From NCBI GenBank assembly GCA_031213475.1, contig JARUPZ010000002.1:2294001-2358000 (forward strand): DNA of 64,000 nucleotides. Reading direction: 5' to 3'. The notes under the pieces are model-generated. The model was not told where the DNA came from. It searched no databases and saw only the letters and a program-made list of their open reading frames with translations. A program made the position numbers and the translations under genes. The DNA is from Nereocystis luetkeana. Lineage: Eukaryota; Sar; Phaeophyceae; Laminariales; Laminariaceae. This document shows positions 62,501 through 64,000 of the stretch, piece after piece (within the stretch, counting starts at the first letter, position 1; each line of letters begins with the position of its first letter).

Positions 62501-63145
62501 GGGCAGTTCCAGACGCTGCTGAGGGATGCGGGACTCATACCCCGGGACAGGGAACAGCTGACTGACCTCAACCGACACTCCGAGTGAGTATGAAGCACCA
62601 CGCGCCGCTTTTGAGGCTCTGTGGAGCTGGTGCTGGTGCTTGTGGGGGTGTAATTGGTGTCTGTTGGTGCTGCCATCTATGGTGCTGTTTTTTTCCGTTG
62701 GTGTTGTCTTGTTGTTGGTCGGTGTTGTTGGGTATAGTTGGCCTTGGTTGGCGTTAAGTTTTGCTGGTGGTTGCGTTGTTGCCGCTCTTTTTGTTGTTGT
62801 TGTTGTTCTTGGTGATGCTGTTGTCTTCACATTACTGCTCCGTCTCGAAAGGGATGCGTGGTCAATGATCAAATGACTAAGGCAAGCAACACATGAGTAT
62901 GCCCCCCCCCCCCCCTCCCATTACACCCCCCCCCCCCCTCCCCTTTTTTACTTCACCACACTCACCCTCCCCCCCCCCCCGTCCCTTCGCGCGTCCCGAA
63001 TATGTTGCCCTTCCCCGTGATTTTGTGATGGTGCGCGTTTTACCTTTTCAGGATGCCCAAGTACTGGCCAGTGGTGCGAGCAGCGATGTGTTCCGGGCTC
63101 TACCCGAACTTGGTGCGGGTGGACTACGGCAAGAAAAAGTTCAAG
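33702..63145 (+). CDS. DHX36-like: DHX36/DExH1-type DEAH-box RNA helicase, 17 exons, incomplete at both ends
   Basis: Joined exons: 33702-33804, 36432-36571, 40157-40352, 40700-40823, 43868-44052, 44572-44682, 45349-45429, 48382-48480, 49639-49824, 51700-51822, 54582-54689, 56247-56426, 57382-57537, 58381-58563, 59672-59787, 62482-62583, 63052-63145. Every intron is GT-AG and all phases agree, giving about 762 residues without a stop. Motifs in order: [50 protein letters not shown], then LPVEPQIGK and CSGLYPN of the winged-helix and OB regions. Family members unwind RNA or DNA structures, notably G-quadruplexes, in an ATP-dependent way in nucleus and cytoplasm. Full-length relatives are about 1,000 residues, so roughly 150-200 C-terminal residues lie past the window. 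Only about 8% of the 29.4-kb span is coding. Twelve of sixteen introns are phase 0. DHX57 or other DEAH relatives are less likely, because the exon-by-exon text tracks the DHX36/DExH1 group with matching lengths. The start codon is unresolved. Confidence 0.93.
33805..35389 (+). other. Helicase intron, no exon seen
   Basis: A TACCGAA/TTCGGTA-rich stretch (34040-34160) and unique-looking sequence. No phase-0 exon with helicase-like text is visible. Confidence 0.5.
35390..35545 (+). repeat. GGTTC/GACCC pentamer inverted arrays
   Basis: gggtcggttcgggttgg faces ctgacccgacccgacccgaa and gaaccgaaccgaaccgac, so the two arms can pair over about 60 bp. Related pentamers are at 48.5 and 57.3 kb. Confidence 0.75.
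35784..35882 (-). mobile_element. Poly(C)-tailed element, 3' fragment
   Basis: Minus strand reads GCTCCGTCTCGGTAGGGATGCG, then TGGTCAATAGTCAAACGACTAAGG and atgagtgcaccctcccc. A second C run (G24 on +, 35884-35907) lies on its other side. Confidence 0.7.
36165..36238 (+). mobile_element. Poly(C)-tailed element, 3' fragment
   Basis: ttctatggtcatacgactac, gccatgcatgataatgagta, cacc then about 22 C. Lies about 190 bp before exon 2. Confidence 0.72.
36432..36571 (+). CDS. Helicase exon 2: charged linker before the helicase core
   Basis: Acceptor ctgtgaag before 36432 follows a long pyrimidine-rich stretch. Donor ag|gtgggc follows 36571. Phase 0 in and phase 2 out match exon 1 and exon 3 exactly. 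The 46 full codons ([12 protein letters not shown]... to ...KDAPRARR) are acidic then basic, like the variable linker N-terminal to RecA1 in this family. No motif is diagnostic, so support comes from phase fit, codon texture and splice sites. Confidence 0.6.
36586..37030 (+). repeat. Degenerate tandem array of GATACCGATAAACAGAAAA units
   Basis: At least seven imperfect units (cgataccgataaacagaaaa, ctaatcgataccatgccgat and similar) of roughly 50-60 bp, starting 15 bp after the exon 2 donor. Confidence 0.7.
37404..37454 (+). repeat. Poly(G) tract, longest in window
   Basis: About 50 bases of G broken by one T and one A, in the sense strand of a helicase intron. Confidence 0.96.
37489..37573 (+). 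mobile_element. TIR-B copy 18
   Basis: Well-preserved copy right after a long G-rich tract in the intron between exons 2 and 3. Confidence 0.92.
37581..37637 (-). mobile_element. Poly(C)-tailed element, 5' fragment
   Basis: Minus strand reads GCTCCGTCTCTAAAGGGATG then CGTGGCAATGGTCAGCAG, next to a C run. Confidence 0.55.
37914..38121 (+). mobile_element. TIR-A copy 16 (outer), split by copy 17, with TACCTGGTA-type insertion
   Basis: Forward copy made of 37914-37979 and 38084-38121, interrupted by a full reverse copy. Removing the insert and one TA restores tttttacTAacaatg as in other copies. It also carries TACCTGGTCTA where copy 1 has TATA. Lies in a helicase intron. Confidence 0.93.
37980..38083 (-). 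mobile_element. TIR-A copy 17 (nested in copy 16)
   Basis: Reverse full copy inserted at an internal TA of copy 16, with TA on each side (37978-37979 and 38084-38085). The left TIR has cgcggg for cggggg. Confidence 0.94.
38138..38405 (+). repeat. GATCGTGATCCA 12-bp tandem array
   Basis: About 22 units of a 12-bp repeat alternating GATCGTGATCCA, GATCGTGATCTA and GATCGTGACGTA. It lies between TIR-A copies 16/17 and the GATC-rich repeat. Confidence 0.9.
38508..38652 (+). repeat. GATC-rich dispersed repeat, copy 2
   Basis: atcatgcagattgtagggct, ccacccggcaacatgagcta, gatcgtacaggtcatacaga, then atctgccctgaatgatcgag. Close to a GATCGTGATCCA tandem array. Confidence 0.68.
38745..38848 (-). mobile_element. 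TIR-A copy 18
   Basis: Reverse copy joined at its right end to a TIR-B copy (38851-38936). Confidence 0.9.
38851..38936 (+). mobile_element. TIR-B copy 19
   Basis: Begins at the end of TIR-A copy 18. The outermost left bases are lost. Confidence 0.82.
39830..40122 (+). repeat. CGGTTACGTCACGTTTCGA minisatellite before exon 3
   Basis: About fifteen 14-22-bp units of (ggc)ggttacgt(cac)gtttcga. A long frame runs through it into exon 3, but the acceptor at 40156 makes it intronic. Confidence 0.8.
40157..40352 (+). CDS. Helicase exon 3: RecA1 entry and motif I
   Basis: Begins after acceptor gcgggcag with one base (g) that completes an Arg codon from exon 2. Encodes a Pro-rich lead, then [17 protein letters not shown], the conserved LPAY/RREE segment (Q-motif equivalent region of DEAH proteins), then motif [11 protein letters not shown], the ATP phosphate-binding loop. 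It ends in phase 0 at actcag|gtgcgc. The first 60 bases are GC-rich (GGC repeats), so the exact 5' boundary is less certain than the rest. It sits directly after a CGGTTACGT minisatellite. Confidence 0.9.
40540..40564 (+). repeat. (CT)n microsatellite
   Basis: 12 CT units in the short intron before exon 4. Confidence 0.96.
40577..40671 (+). mobile_element. Poly(C)-tailed element supplying the exon 4 pyrimidine tract
   Basis: ccgttccgaaagggatgcct, accaaggcgaacaac, aaatgagtacc then a C-rich tail ending 28 bp before the exon at 40700. Confidence 0.72.
40700..40823 (+). CDS. Helicase exon 4: motif Ia
   Basis: Acceptor accacag, donor atcg|gtgagc, phase 0 in and 1 out. Encodes VPQFLMDQY, then [18 protein letters not shown] is motif Ia, contacting nucleic acid. 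The poly(C) end of a dispersed element (40637-40671) lies 28 bp before this exon and seems to serve as its pyrimidine tract. The preceding intron is only 347 bp. Confidence 0.95.
40908..41155 (+). repeat. (CA)n-ended dispersed element, diverged copy
   Basis: gtgtgttcttcacattaaac, cgttctttttctacccgtgg ... agtgtccgtgccga ... tcgtactcagtacgacagcc, then acacacacagtgtgtgt. Opposite orientation to the long copies. Confidence 0.75.
41649..41979 (-). repeat. (CA)n-ended dispersed element, long copy 2
   Basis: Near-identical partner of 7872-8207, in the intron between exons 4 and 5. Over 98% identical by eye, much closer than most repeats here. Confidence 0.88.
42012..42428 (+). mobile_element. Poly(C)-tailed element, long copy 1
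   Basis: About 415 bp: ggcacccacgaggcagtt..., then ctcacccttcatgcgactcg, gcttcgcgcttggt, a CCGTCCCGGCATT segment present twice, then gatcgagtacatctctcc, gagtacacc and 24 C. No ORF of note. Its structure (unique body, homopolymer tail) suggests a retroposed or non-autonomous element. Confidence 0.75.
42631..42955 (+). mobile_element. Poly(C)-tailed element, long copy 2
   Basis: Same body as the copy 200 bp upstream, in direct orientation and diverged by many substitutions and indels. It keeps one CCGTCCCGGCATT segment and a short C tail. Confidence 0.75.
43300..43825 (+). repeat. CTCCTCTGATTGGT minisatellite
   Basis: About nine degenerate units of 50-65 bp (ctcctctgattggttggcac plus ccc.ttccggt) filling the 3' part of the intron before exon 5. 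Pyrimidine-rich throughout. Confidence 0.8.
43868..44052 (+). CDS. Helicase exon 5: motif Ib and first half of motif II
   Basis: Acceptor cgtttcag, phase 1 in (G from g+gc), phase 0 out at gatgag|gtgcgg. Encodes [31 protein letters not shown] and VILDE. The intron splits motif II after DE. YQIRLE and LLRRL are characteristic of the plant DExH1/animal DHX36 group. C-rich DNA (43826-43850) immediately precedes the acceptor. The 3-kb intron upstream carries several dispersed elements. Confidence 0.96.
44375..44515 (+). repeat. GGAATCGGNATCG short tandem repeat
   Basis: Imperfect hexamer-like repeats of atcggaatcgg / atcgttctcggtatcg. Intronic. Confidence 0.6.
44572..44682 (+). CDS. Helicase exon 6: second half of motif II and motif III
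   Basis: Acceptor gaacag, donor gat|gtgagt, phase 0 both sides. Starts [11 protein letters not shown], completing the box as DEVH rather than the commoner DEIH/DEAH, then [11 protein letters not shown] and [12 protein letters not shown] is motif III, coupling ATP hydrolysis to unwinding. I/V exchange at this position is a conservative variation. Confidence 0.95.
45349..45429 (+). CDS. Helicase exon 7: end of RecA1
   Basis: Acceptor gacgcag, donor gag|gtactc, 27 codons, phase 0. Encodes LFSNYF, then [14 protein letters not shown], the conserved (I/V)PG(F/Y)TFPV stretch that links RecA1 to RecA2 in DHX36-like proteins. Confidence 0.94.
45592..45696 (-). mobile_element. TIR-A copy 19
   Basis: Reverse copy in the 2.95-kb helicase intron, embedded in TACTG-rich DNA. 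Confidence 0.92.
45700..45850 (+). repeat. TACTG pentamer-rich tract
   Basis: ctgtactgtgctgtgctgct, gtactgtacagtactgtatt, gtactgcactgtgctgttac repeated twice. TACTGTA and TACAGTA are dominant. Confidence 0.75.
45970..46640 (+). repeat. Degenerate CCCGCGG/ATCCCG-rich stretch
   Basis: Repeated but poorly periodic blocks (agtcccgcgg, gggattcgggatttatcccg, ggggagtcccgcggtggccgg). Intronic, no exon seen. Confidence 0.5.
47047..47130 (+). mobile_element. TIR-B copy 20, decayed
   Basis: aaccctttcagtactgca and aagtaatttgtccccaaagg remain around unrelated sequence. Confidence 0.6.
47270..47600 (+). repeat. Three diverged ~130-bp repeats
   Basis: ttgcttccttcaaacctgct, ggttccttcaacatgccgca, and ttgcttccttcaacatgctg each begin a unit with acggta...ccaacggt. 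Confidence 0.7.
47880..48215 (+). repeat. GTACATGCCGCAGGTA minisatellite
   Basis: About six units of 50-65 bp with gagtacatgccgcaggta and cgggtacgcc/cccc. Intronic. Confidence 0.75.
48382..48480 (+). CDS. Helicase exon 8: inter-RecA insert
   Basis: Acceptor gcgtgcag, donor aag|gttcga, 33 codons, phase 0. [12 protein letters not shown] continues the YLED(V/A)LE helix of relatives. The rest ([19 protein letters not shown]) is a basic, variable insert that also differs in length between plant and animal members. It lies after a 2.95-kb intron full of repeats. Confidence 0.88.
48481..48655 (+). repeat. GGTTC pentamer array directly after the exon 8 donor
   Basis: Two ~75-bp copies of (GGTTC)n-GATTCGATTTTTATTT. 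The donor itself (gttcga) matches the repeat sequence. Confidence 0.8.
49639..49824 (+). CDS. Helicase exon 9: RecA2 start and motif IV
   Basis: Acceptor cctccccag, donor gcg|gtgaga, 62 codons, phase 0. Contains [18 protein letters not shown], then [24 protein letters not shown] is motif IV of DEAH helicases. A run of 14 C (about 49605-49618) and T-rich sequence precede the acceptor. A 4 x 48-bp tandem repeat follows within 45 bp of the donor. Confidence 0.95.
49868..50060 (+). repeat. Four-copy 48-bp tandem repeat after the exon 9 donor
   Basis: Units start at 49868, 49916, 49964 and 50012: gaaacggaacttcctgctat, ta(g/a)tagtaaccgctttgtt, cccgattct. 48 bp keeps all frames, so it is open in two frames, but it follows a good donor. 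Confidence 0.9.
50061..51219 (+). other. Helicase intron, nothing recognised
   Basis: No known repeat apart from a TATTAATA site at 50948. Confidence 0.5.
51220..51545 (-). repeat. (CA)n-ended dispersed element, diverged full-length copy
   Basis: Same layout as the long copies (T-rich head, gtgcttgtcgtacccagtac, ctctctgtggcgtagttttg, ggtagaaagaacggcttaat, CA end) but clearly older. Confidence 0.78.
51700..51822 (+). CDS. Helicase exon 10: RecA2
   Basis: Acceptor tttcatcag, donor aag|gtatcc, 41 codons, phase 0. Encodes VHDKLEMLP, then [20 protein letters not shown] and GIRK, matching the conserved LHS.MPT..Q..VF..PP.G.RK region exactly in length. Confidence 0.95.
52006..52256 (+). repeat. 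GATC-rich dispersed repeat, copy 3
   Basis: gatctagatcataacctgtc ... gatcatgcagattgttgttc ... gatgatctatctgtagatga. Diverged, with a local gatctgtat triplication. Confidence 0.62.
52334..52410 (+). repeat. Low-copy repeat J, copy 2
   Basis: aaaatgcagtcagtccgtcg, tgataggacaggctccaata, actgtgaagtgg. Confidence 0.6.
52609..52628 (+). repeat. Poly(T) tract
   Basis: 20 T after caccgc. No coding body is recognisable on the minus strand for which this would be a poly(A) tail. Confidence 0.95.
52745..52854 (-). mobile_element. TIR-A copy 20, with TACCGGTA insertion
   Basis: Reverse copy. Reads aaatataTACCGGTAggttttt where others read aaatataTAggttttt. The right flank runs into TATTAATA. Confidence 0.9.
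52953..53056 (-). mobile_element. TIR-A copy 21, decayed
   Basis: Reverse copy with damaged TIRs (tttacgggatttatgg...atccccccc). Confidence 0.82.
53252..53346 (+). mobile_element. TIR-B copy 21
   Basis: Both arms well kept, 26 bp from TIR-A copy 22. Confidence 0.9.
53373..53492 (-). mobile_element. TIR-A copy 22, with TACCAGGTA insertion
   Basis: Reverse copy. Reads gtccTACCAGGTAtttaatatgg where others read gtccTAtttactatgg. It also has a 7-base tandem duplication (tagtaaa) in the left TIR. It adjoins a TIR-B copy. Confidence 0.9.
53819..53882 (+). mobile_element. TIR-B copy 22, truncated
   Basis: Left arm plus aagtagtttgcccccaaat. The right arm is missing. Confidence 0.65.
54302..54423 (+). 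pseudogene. Duplicated intron end plus truncated motif-V exon (decoy acceptor)
   Basis: 54302-54423 repeats 54492-54606: (TTG)n, a T-rich tract, a cag acceptor, and the first bases of the motif-V exon. The first copy reads IVIATDIA after acceptor tcatttcag at 54398, then diverges. The frame from 54399 to 54581 is open and is exactly 61 codons, so use of the upstream acceptor would insert residues without a stop. Confidence 0.85.
54582..54689 (+). CDS. Helicase exon 11: motif V
   Basis: Acceptor catgtcag, donor aag|gtgata, 36 codons, phase 0. Contains [18 protein letters not shown] and [17 protein letters not shown]. Motif V (T.IAE.S.TI..V) contacts nucleic acid. Its upstream half and its acceptor are duplicated about 183 bp earlier (54302-54423), giving a competing in-frame acceptor. 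It splices directly to 56247: the spacing GGK-18 residues-W equals that of human DHX36 as I recall it, so no exon is missing between. Confidence 0.95.
55532..55557 (+). repeat. Poly(T) tract
   Basis: 26 T followed by a fragment resembling the (CA)n-ended element (gtctgcggccacagagcttg). Confidence 0.95.
55705..55745 (+). repeat. (CATA)n microsatellite
   Basis: ACATACATGCATGCATACAT-type tract, eight tetramers. Confidence 0.93.
55795..55870 (+). other. Intronic open stretch resembling the exon 11 donor edge
   Basis: tgtcagaggctaag|gtaaag repeats the last bases of exon 11 (gaggctaag|gt). It is followed by an open frame [11 protein letters not shown]. Spacing across exons 11-12 already matches relatives, so I do not treat it as an exon. 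Confidence 0.3.
55962..56063 (+). mobile_element. TIR-A copy 23
   Basis: Forward copy. Ends slightly eroded (gttatggggg, ccccgtacg). Lies in the intron between motifs V and VI. Confidence 0.88.
56140..56198 (+). mobile_element. Poly(C)-tailed element, 3' end
   Basis: tctcatgagatctagtacat, ctctcctatcgagtacacc then about 22 C, 48 bp before exon 12. Confidence 0.72.
56247..56426 (+). CDS. Helicase exon 12: motif VI
   Basis: Acceptor gaaaatag, donor cag|gtgatc, 60 codons, phase 0. Encodes [15 protein letters not shown], then QRRGRAGR (motif VI, arginine finger), [11 protein letters not shown] and EYQ-type sequence [17 protein letters not shown]. The downstream intron is extremely G-rich. The upstream poly(C) tract of a dispersed element (56176-56198) ends 48 bp before the exon. 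Confidence 0.96.
56480..56720 (+). repeat. G-run cluster after exon 12
   Basis: Runs of 7-28 G separated by ggga/gtgggaa over 240 bp, with two decayed duplicates of the exon 12 end (tttgcctccaggtga recurs as tttgtctccaggtga at about 56660). Confidence 0.88.
57174..57277 (-). mobile_element. TIR-A copy 24
   Basis: Reverse copy with intact outer ends and TA flanks, 105 bp before exon 13. Confidence 0.92.
57382..57537 (+). CDS. Helicase exon 13: winged-helix/HA2 start
   Basis: Acceptor cgatgcag, donor ctc|gtgagt, 52 codons, phase 0. Encodes [18 protein letters not shown], then LLTRIGAF and LTPL, the (L/M)..PP...A..NA...L..IGAL....LTPLG pattern of the DEAH winged-helix domain. Confidence 0.94.
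57569..57708 (-). mobile_element. Poly(C)-tailed element, reverse copy
   Basis: Minus strand contains cgcttcgcgcttggtgcaag, ggtcggtgaaagcccgacg, tgctccgtcccggcctgg, ggccatgcatgagatgagta, then a C-rich end. It confirms the long body seen at 42.0-42.9 kb. Confidence 0.75.
57770..57808 (+). repeat. (GGGA)n and poly(G)
   Basis: Five GGGA units, then nine G. Confidence 0.93.
58018..58080 (+). mobile_element. Poly(C)-tailed element, 3' fragment
   Basis: ccgccgtatgatacaactaa, ggccatgcggggtaatgagt, acacc then a C run. Confidence 0.68.
58381..58563 (+). CDS. Helicase exon 14: HA2 ratchet-like region
   Basis: Acceptor cccgatag, donor cag|gtaggg, 61 codons, phase 0. Encodes [20 protein letters not shown], then [19 protein letters not shown] and [14 protein letters not shown], the most conserved stretch of the HA2 region. 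Nearly 80 bp of C-rich sequence directly precedes the acceptor. Confidence 0.96.
58685..58886 (+). mobile_element. TIR-B copy 23, interrupted by TIR-A copy 25
   Basis: Worn arms (aacccttctaatactgcaa and gtgccgtcctaaaacg) with a TIR-A element in the centre. Confidence 0.7.
58737..58835 (-). mobile_element. TIR-A copy 25, nested in a TIR-B copy
   Basis: Reverse copy lying in the middle of a TIR-B element whose halves are 58685-58736 and 58836-58886. Confidence 0.85.
59179..59283 (+). mobile_element. TIR-A copy 26
   Basis: Forward full copy, TA-flanked, with a TATTAATA palindrome 20 bp downstream. Confidence 0.92.
59459..59545 (+). repeat. (CTGT)n tract before exon 15
   Basis: ctgtctgt repeats with related gtccgtctgttcg on both sides. 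Pyrimidine-rich up to the acceptor. Confidence 0.92.
59672..59787 (+). CDS. Helicase exon 15: HA2 end
   Basis: Acceptor tgcgtcag, donor ctcag|gtacga, phase 0 in and 2 out. Encodes [13 protein letters not shown], then [13 protein letters not shown], matching SDH.....AYEGW and FCW.NFLS..TLR of relatives. The intron before it ends in a CTGT-rich tract (59459-59545). Confidence 0.95.
60073..60162 (+). mobile_element. TIR-B copy 24
   Basis: Inner arms clear (aatcccgttttggggataaa and its inverse). The outer ends are replaced. Confidence 0.82.
60365..60615 (+). repeat. GTCGGCGACTAGTTNTTGGTTGGC tandem repeat
   Basis: Four to five units of about 60 bp (cactgactttaagtcggcga, ctagttattggttggctagg) in the intron before exon 16. 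Confidence 0.8.
60616..62081 (+). other. Helicase intron, nothing recognised
   Basis: A weak tatacgta-rich stretch (61395-61510) and a near-palindrome gccactatctcagg / agatggtagtggcgagg at 61560-61600. Confidence 0.5.
62082..62374 (+). repeat. GATC-rich dispersed repeat, copy 4 (longest)
   Basis: gaccgtgcaggtcatacata ... ggctcccacccggcaacatg, agctagatcatacagatcat, then gtagatgatctgaccgaggt. Confidence 0.66.
62482..62583 (+). CDS. Helicase exon 16: helix leading to the OB-fold
   Basis: Acceptor gttgacag, donor ccga|gtgagt, phase 2 both sides. Encodes [21 protein letters not shown], then [13 protein letters not shown], equivalent to the LRMMEDMRNQF..LL...GF segment. The length after LR matches relatives, so no exon is missing between 59787 and 62482. 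Confidence 0.92.
62836..62938 (+). mobile_element. Poly(C)-tailed element before exon 17
   Basis: gctccgtctcgaaagggatg, cgtggtcaatgatcaaatga, ctaaggcaagcaacacatga, gtatg then C runs extending to about 62990, upstream of the exon at 63052. Confidence 0.72.
63052..63145 (+). CDS. Helicase exon 17: start of the OB-fold
   Basis: Acceptor ccttttcag, donor aag|gtgcgt, phase 2 in and 0 out. Encodes [32 protein letters not shown], ending where relatives continue into the OB-fold and VHP.SVN. I find no exon with that text before 64000, so the gene runs beyond the window. Confidence 0.94.
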
Positions 63146-63809
63146 GTGCGTTCCGCGAGTACTCAGTGCTAAAAACTTCAGCCTCGCGTGACAGCGGTTC
63201 CAGCCCTTACCCACCTTGTGCTCTCCCGACCAACGCGCGCCGCCCGCTGGCAACGGTCGTGATAGCAGTAGAGTGACTCACTCCTCCTGGCGCAGCTGAC
63301 GAACGAAGAGAGGGGAGACAGCCGGTGCGGGTTGTAACTTCCAAGCTCAAGGACCTGATCCCTGTAGACTGACCCTGGGTGTTTGAGCCGCCGAAAGGGC
63401 CCGCTCGACACTCGCTTACCCCACGCCGGCCTGGTCGTCCAAAATCGAGGGTTTCCACCAAATAGCCGTAGCGCAAAAGAGAGCCCAAAATCCAGGGTAC
63501 GGTCTGACCTGCGGTTTTCTGCCTGAGGCTCGTGTCTACAGATTGTTGCGCCCGTAAATATGATGCAAGTGGGTGTTTTTTTCGTCGATTGCGTTCGATG
63601 CCGCTGCCGCTCGTCGATGTCTCGTGTATGTATGCGTGTTTGTGTGTGTGTTTTTGGTTGCTGCGGCTTCTGTTTCTTTCGCTGTCGTGCTCTTCCTCGC
63701 CACGTACCTCGAGCAAAGTGCGTCCCTTACCAACCCTCGCTTAACAACGACGCCTCCATTTTTATTCAAACCCGCGCTTACCAGCGTGGCAAACCTTTGA
63801 CCGTCTCGT

Positions 63810-63834
63810 CCCCCCCCCCCCCCCCCCCCCCCCC
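63810..63834 (+). repeat. Poly(C) tract
   Basis: 25 C followed by ttcacctccctccctgcctg. No poly(C)-element body precedes it. Confidence 0.95.
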
Positions 63835-63927
63835 TTCACCTCCCTCCCTGCCTGCCTCCCCCCACCTCCGCCCCGGCTCCGCCCTCCCTCCCTCCCTCCC
63901 CTAAATACATCTATATTCCCAAATATT

Positions 63928-63998
63928 TTTTCACAATATATGCATATACTGAAAACATAATTTTTCACAATATATGCATGTACTGAAAACACAATTTT
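63928..63998 (+). repeat. Two-copy 34-bp repeat with ATATATGCATAT palindrome
   Basis: tcacaatatatgcatatact and tcacaatatatgcatgtact start 34 bp apart (63931, 63965), each followed by gaaaacaya. May continue past the window. Confidence 0.88.
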
Positions 63999-64000
63999 TC

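Noticed and set aside
62300-62872. 190-codon minus frame
   Set aside because: Antisense to helicase exon 16 and a TTG-rich intron.
63146-64000. Last helicase exons
   Set aside because: I looked for VHP.SVN-type text in all + frames and found none. The region is C-rich intron-like DNA.

Overview
The window looks like a piece of a large, repeat-rich, intron-rich eukaryotic nuclear genome. The most likely source is a photosynthetic stramenopile, probably a brown alga. That is an inference from gene architecture (small exons, introns up to 3.6 kb), the abundance of TTG/CTG/CCC simple repeats, and a helicase that reads closest to the plant DExH1 / animal DHX36 group. Nothing seen here proves the lineage.

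Only one gene can be supported. It is a DEAH-box RNA helicase of the DHX36/DExH1 type on the + strand, from about 33.7 kb to 63.1 kb, leaving the window at its 3' end. I resolve 17 exons (2,287 coding nt, about 762 residues). All junctions are GT-AG and the phases join without a frameshift. Helicase motifs I, Ia, Ib, II (DEVH), III, IV, V and VI follow in order, then the winged-helix/HA2 region and the start of the OB-fold. The first coding exon and the last part of the C-terminus are not in hand.

The left half (1-33.6 kb) has no supportable gene. It is an accumulation of short non-autonomous elements, minisatellites and microsatellites, plus three short coding-like stretches on the minus strand (about 9.1-8.75, 19.06-18.81 and 22.78-22.51 kb) that may be decayed exons. 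The same repeat families fill the helicase introns.

The families I separate are: TIR-A, a ~105-bp inverted-repeat element flanked by TA (27 copies); TIR-B, a ~95-bp near-palindrome (24 listed copies, two of them expanded into internal minisatellites); a family ending in a poly(C) tail; a 150-330-bp element with a (CA)n end; and several low-copy repeats.

The most interesting signal is small. Two palindromes, TACCWGGTA and TATTAATA, recur about 45 and nearly 30 times by my eye count, where about one or fewer would be expected by chance. TIR-A copies act as before/after alignments: in seven copies such a motif sits exactly where the other copies have a plain TA. TATTAATA is what remains if TIR-A (TA-TTAC...GTAA-TA) leaves two bases from each end on excision. 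TACCWGGTA would then be the scar of a second, unseen TA-targeting element with CCWGG termini. The window may thus record a genome densely marked by transposon excision footprints. A second point of interest is a partial duplication of the motif-V exon and its acceptor, which creates an in-frame alternative 3' splice site.
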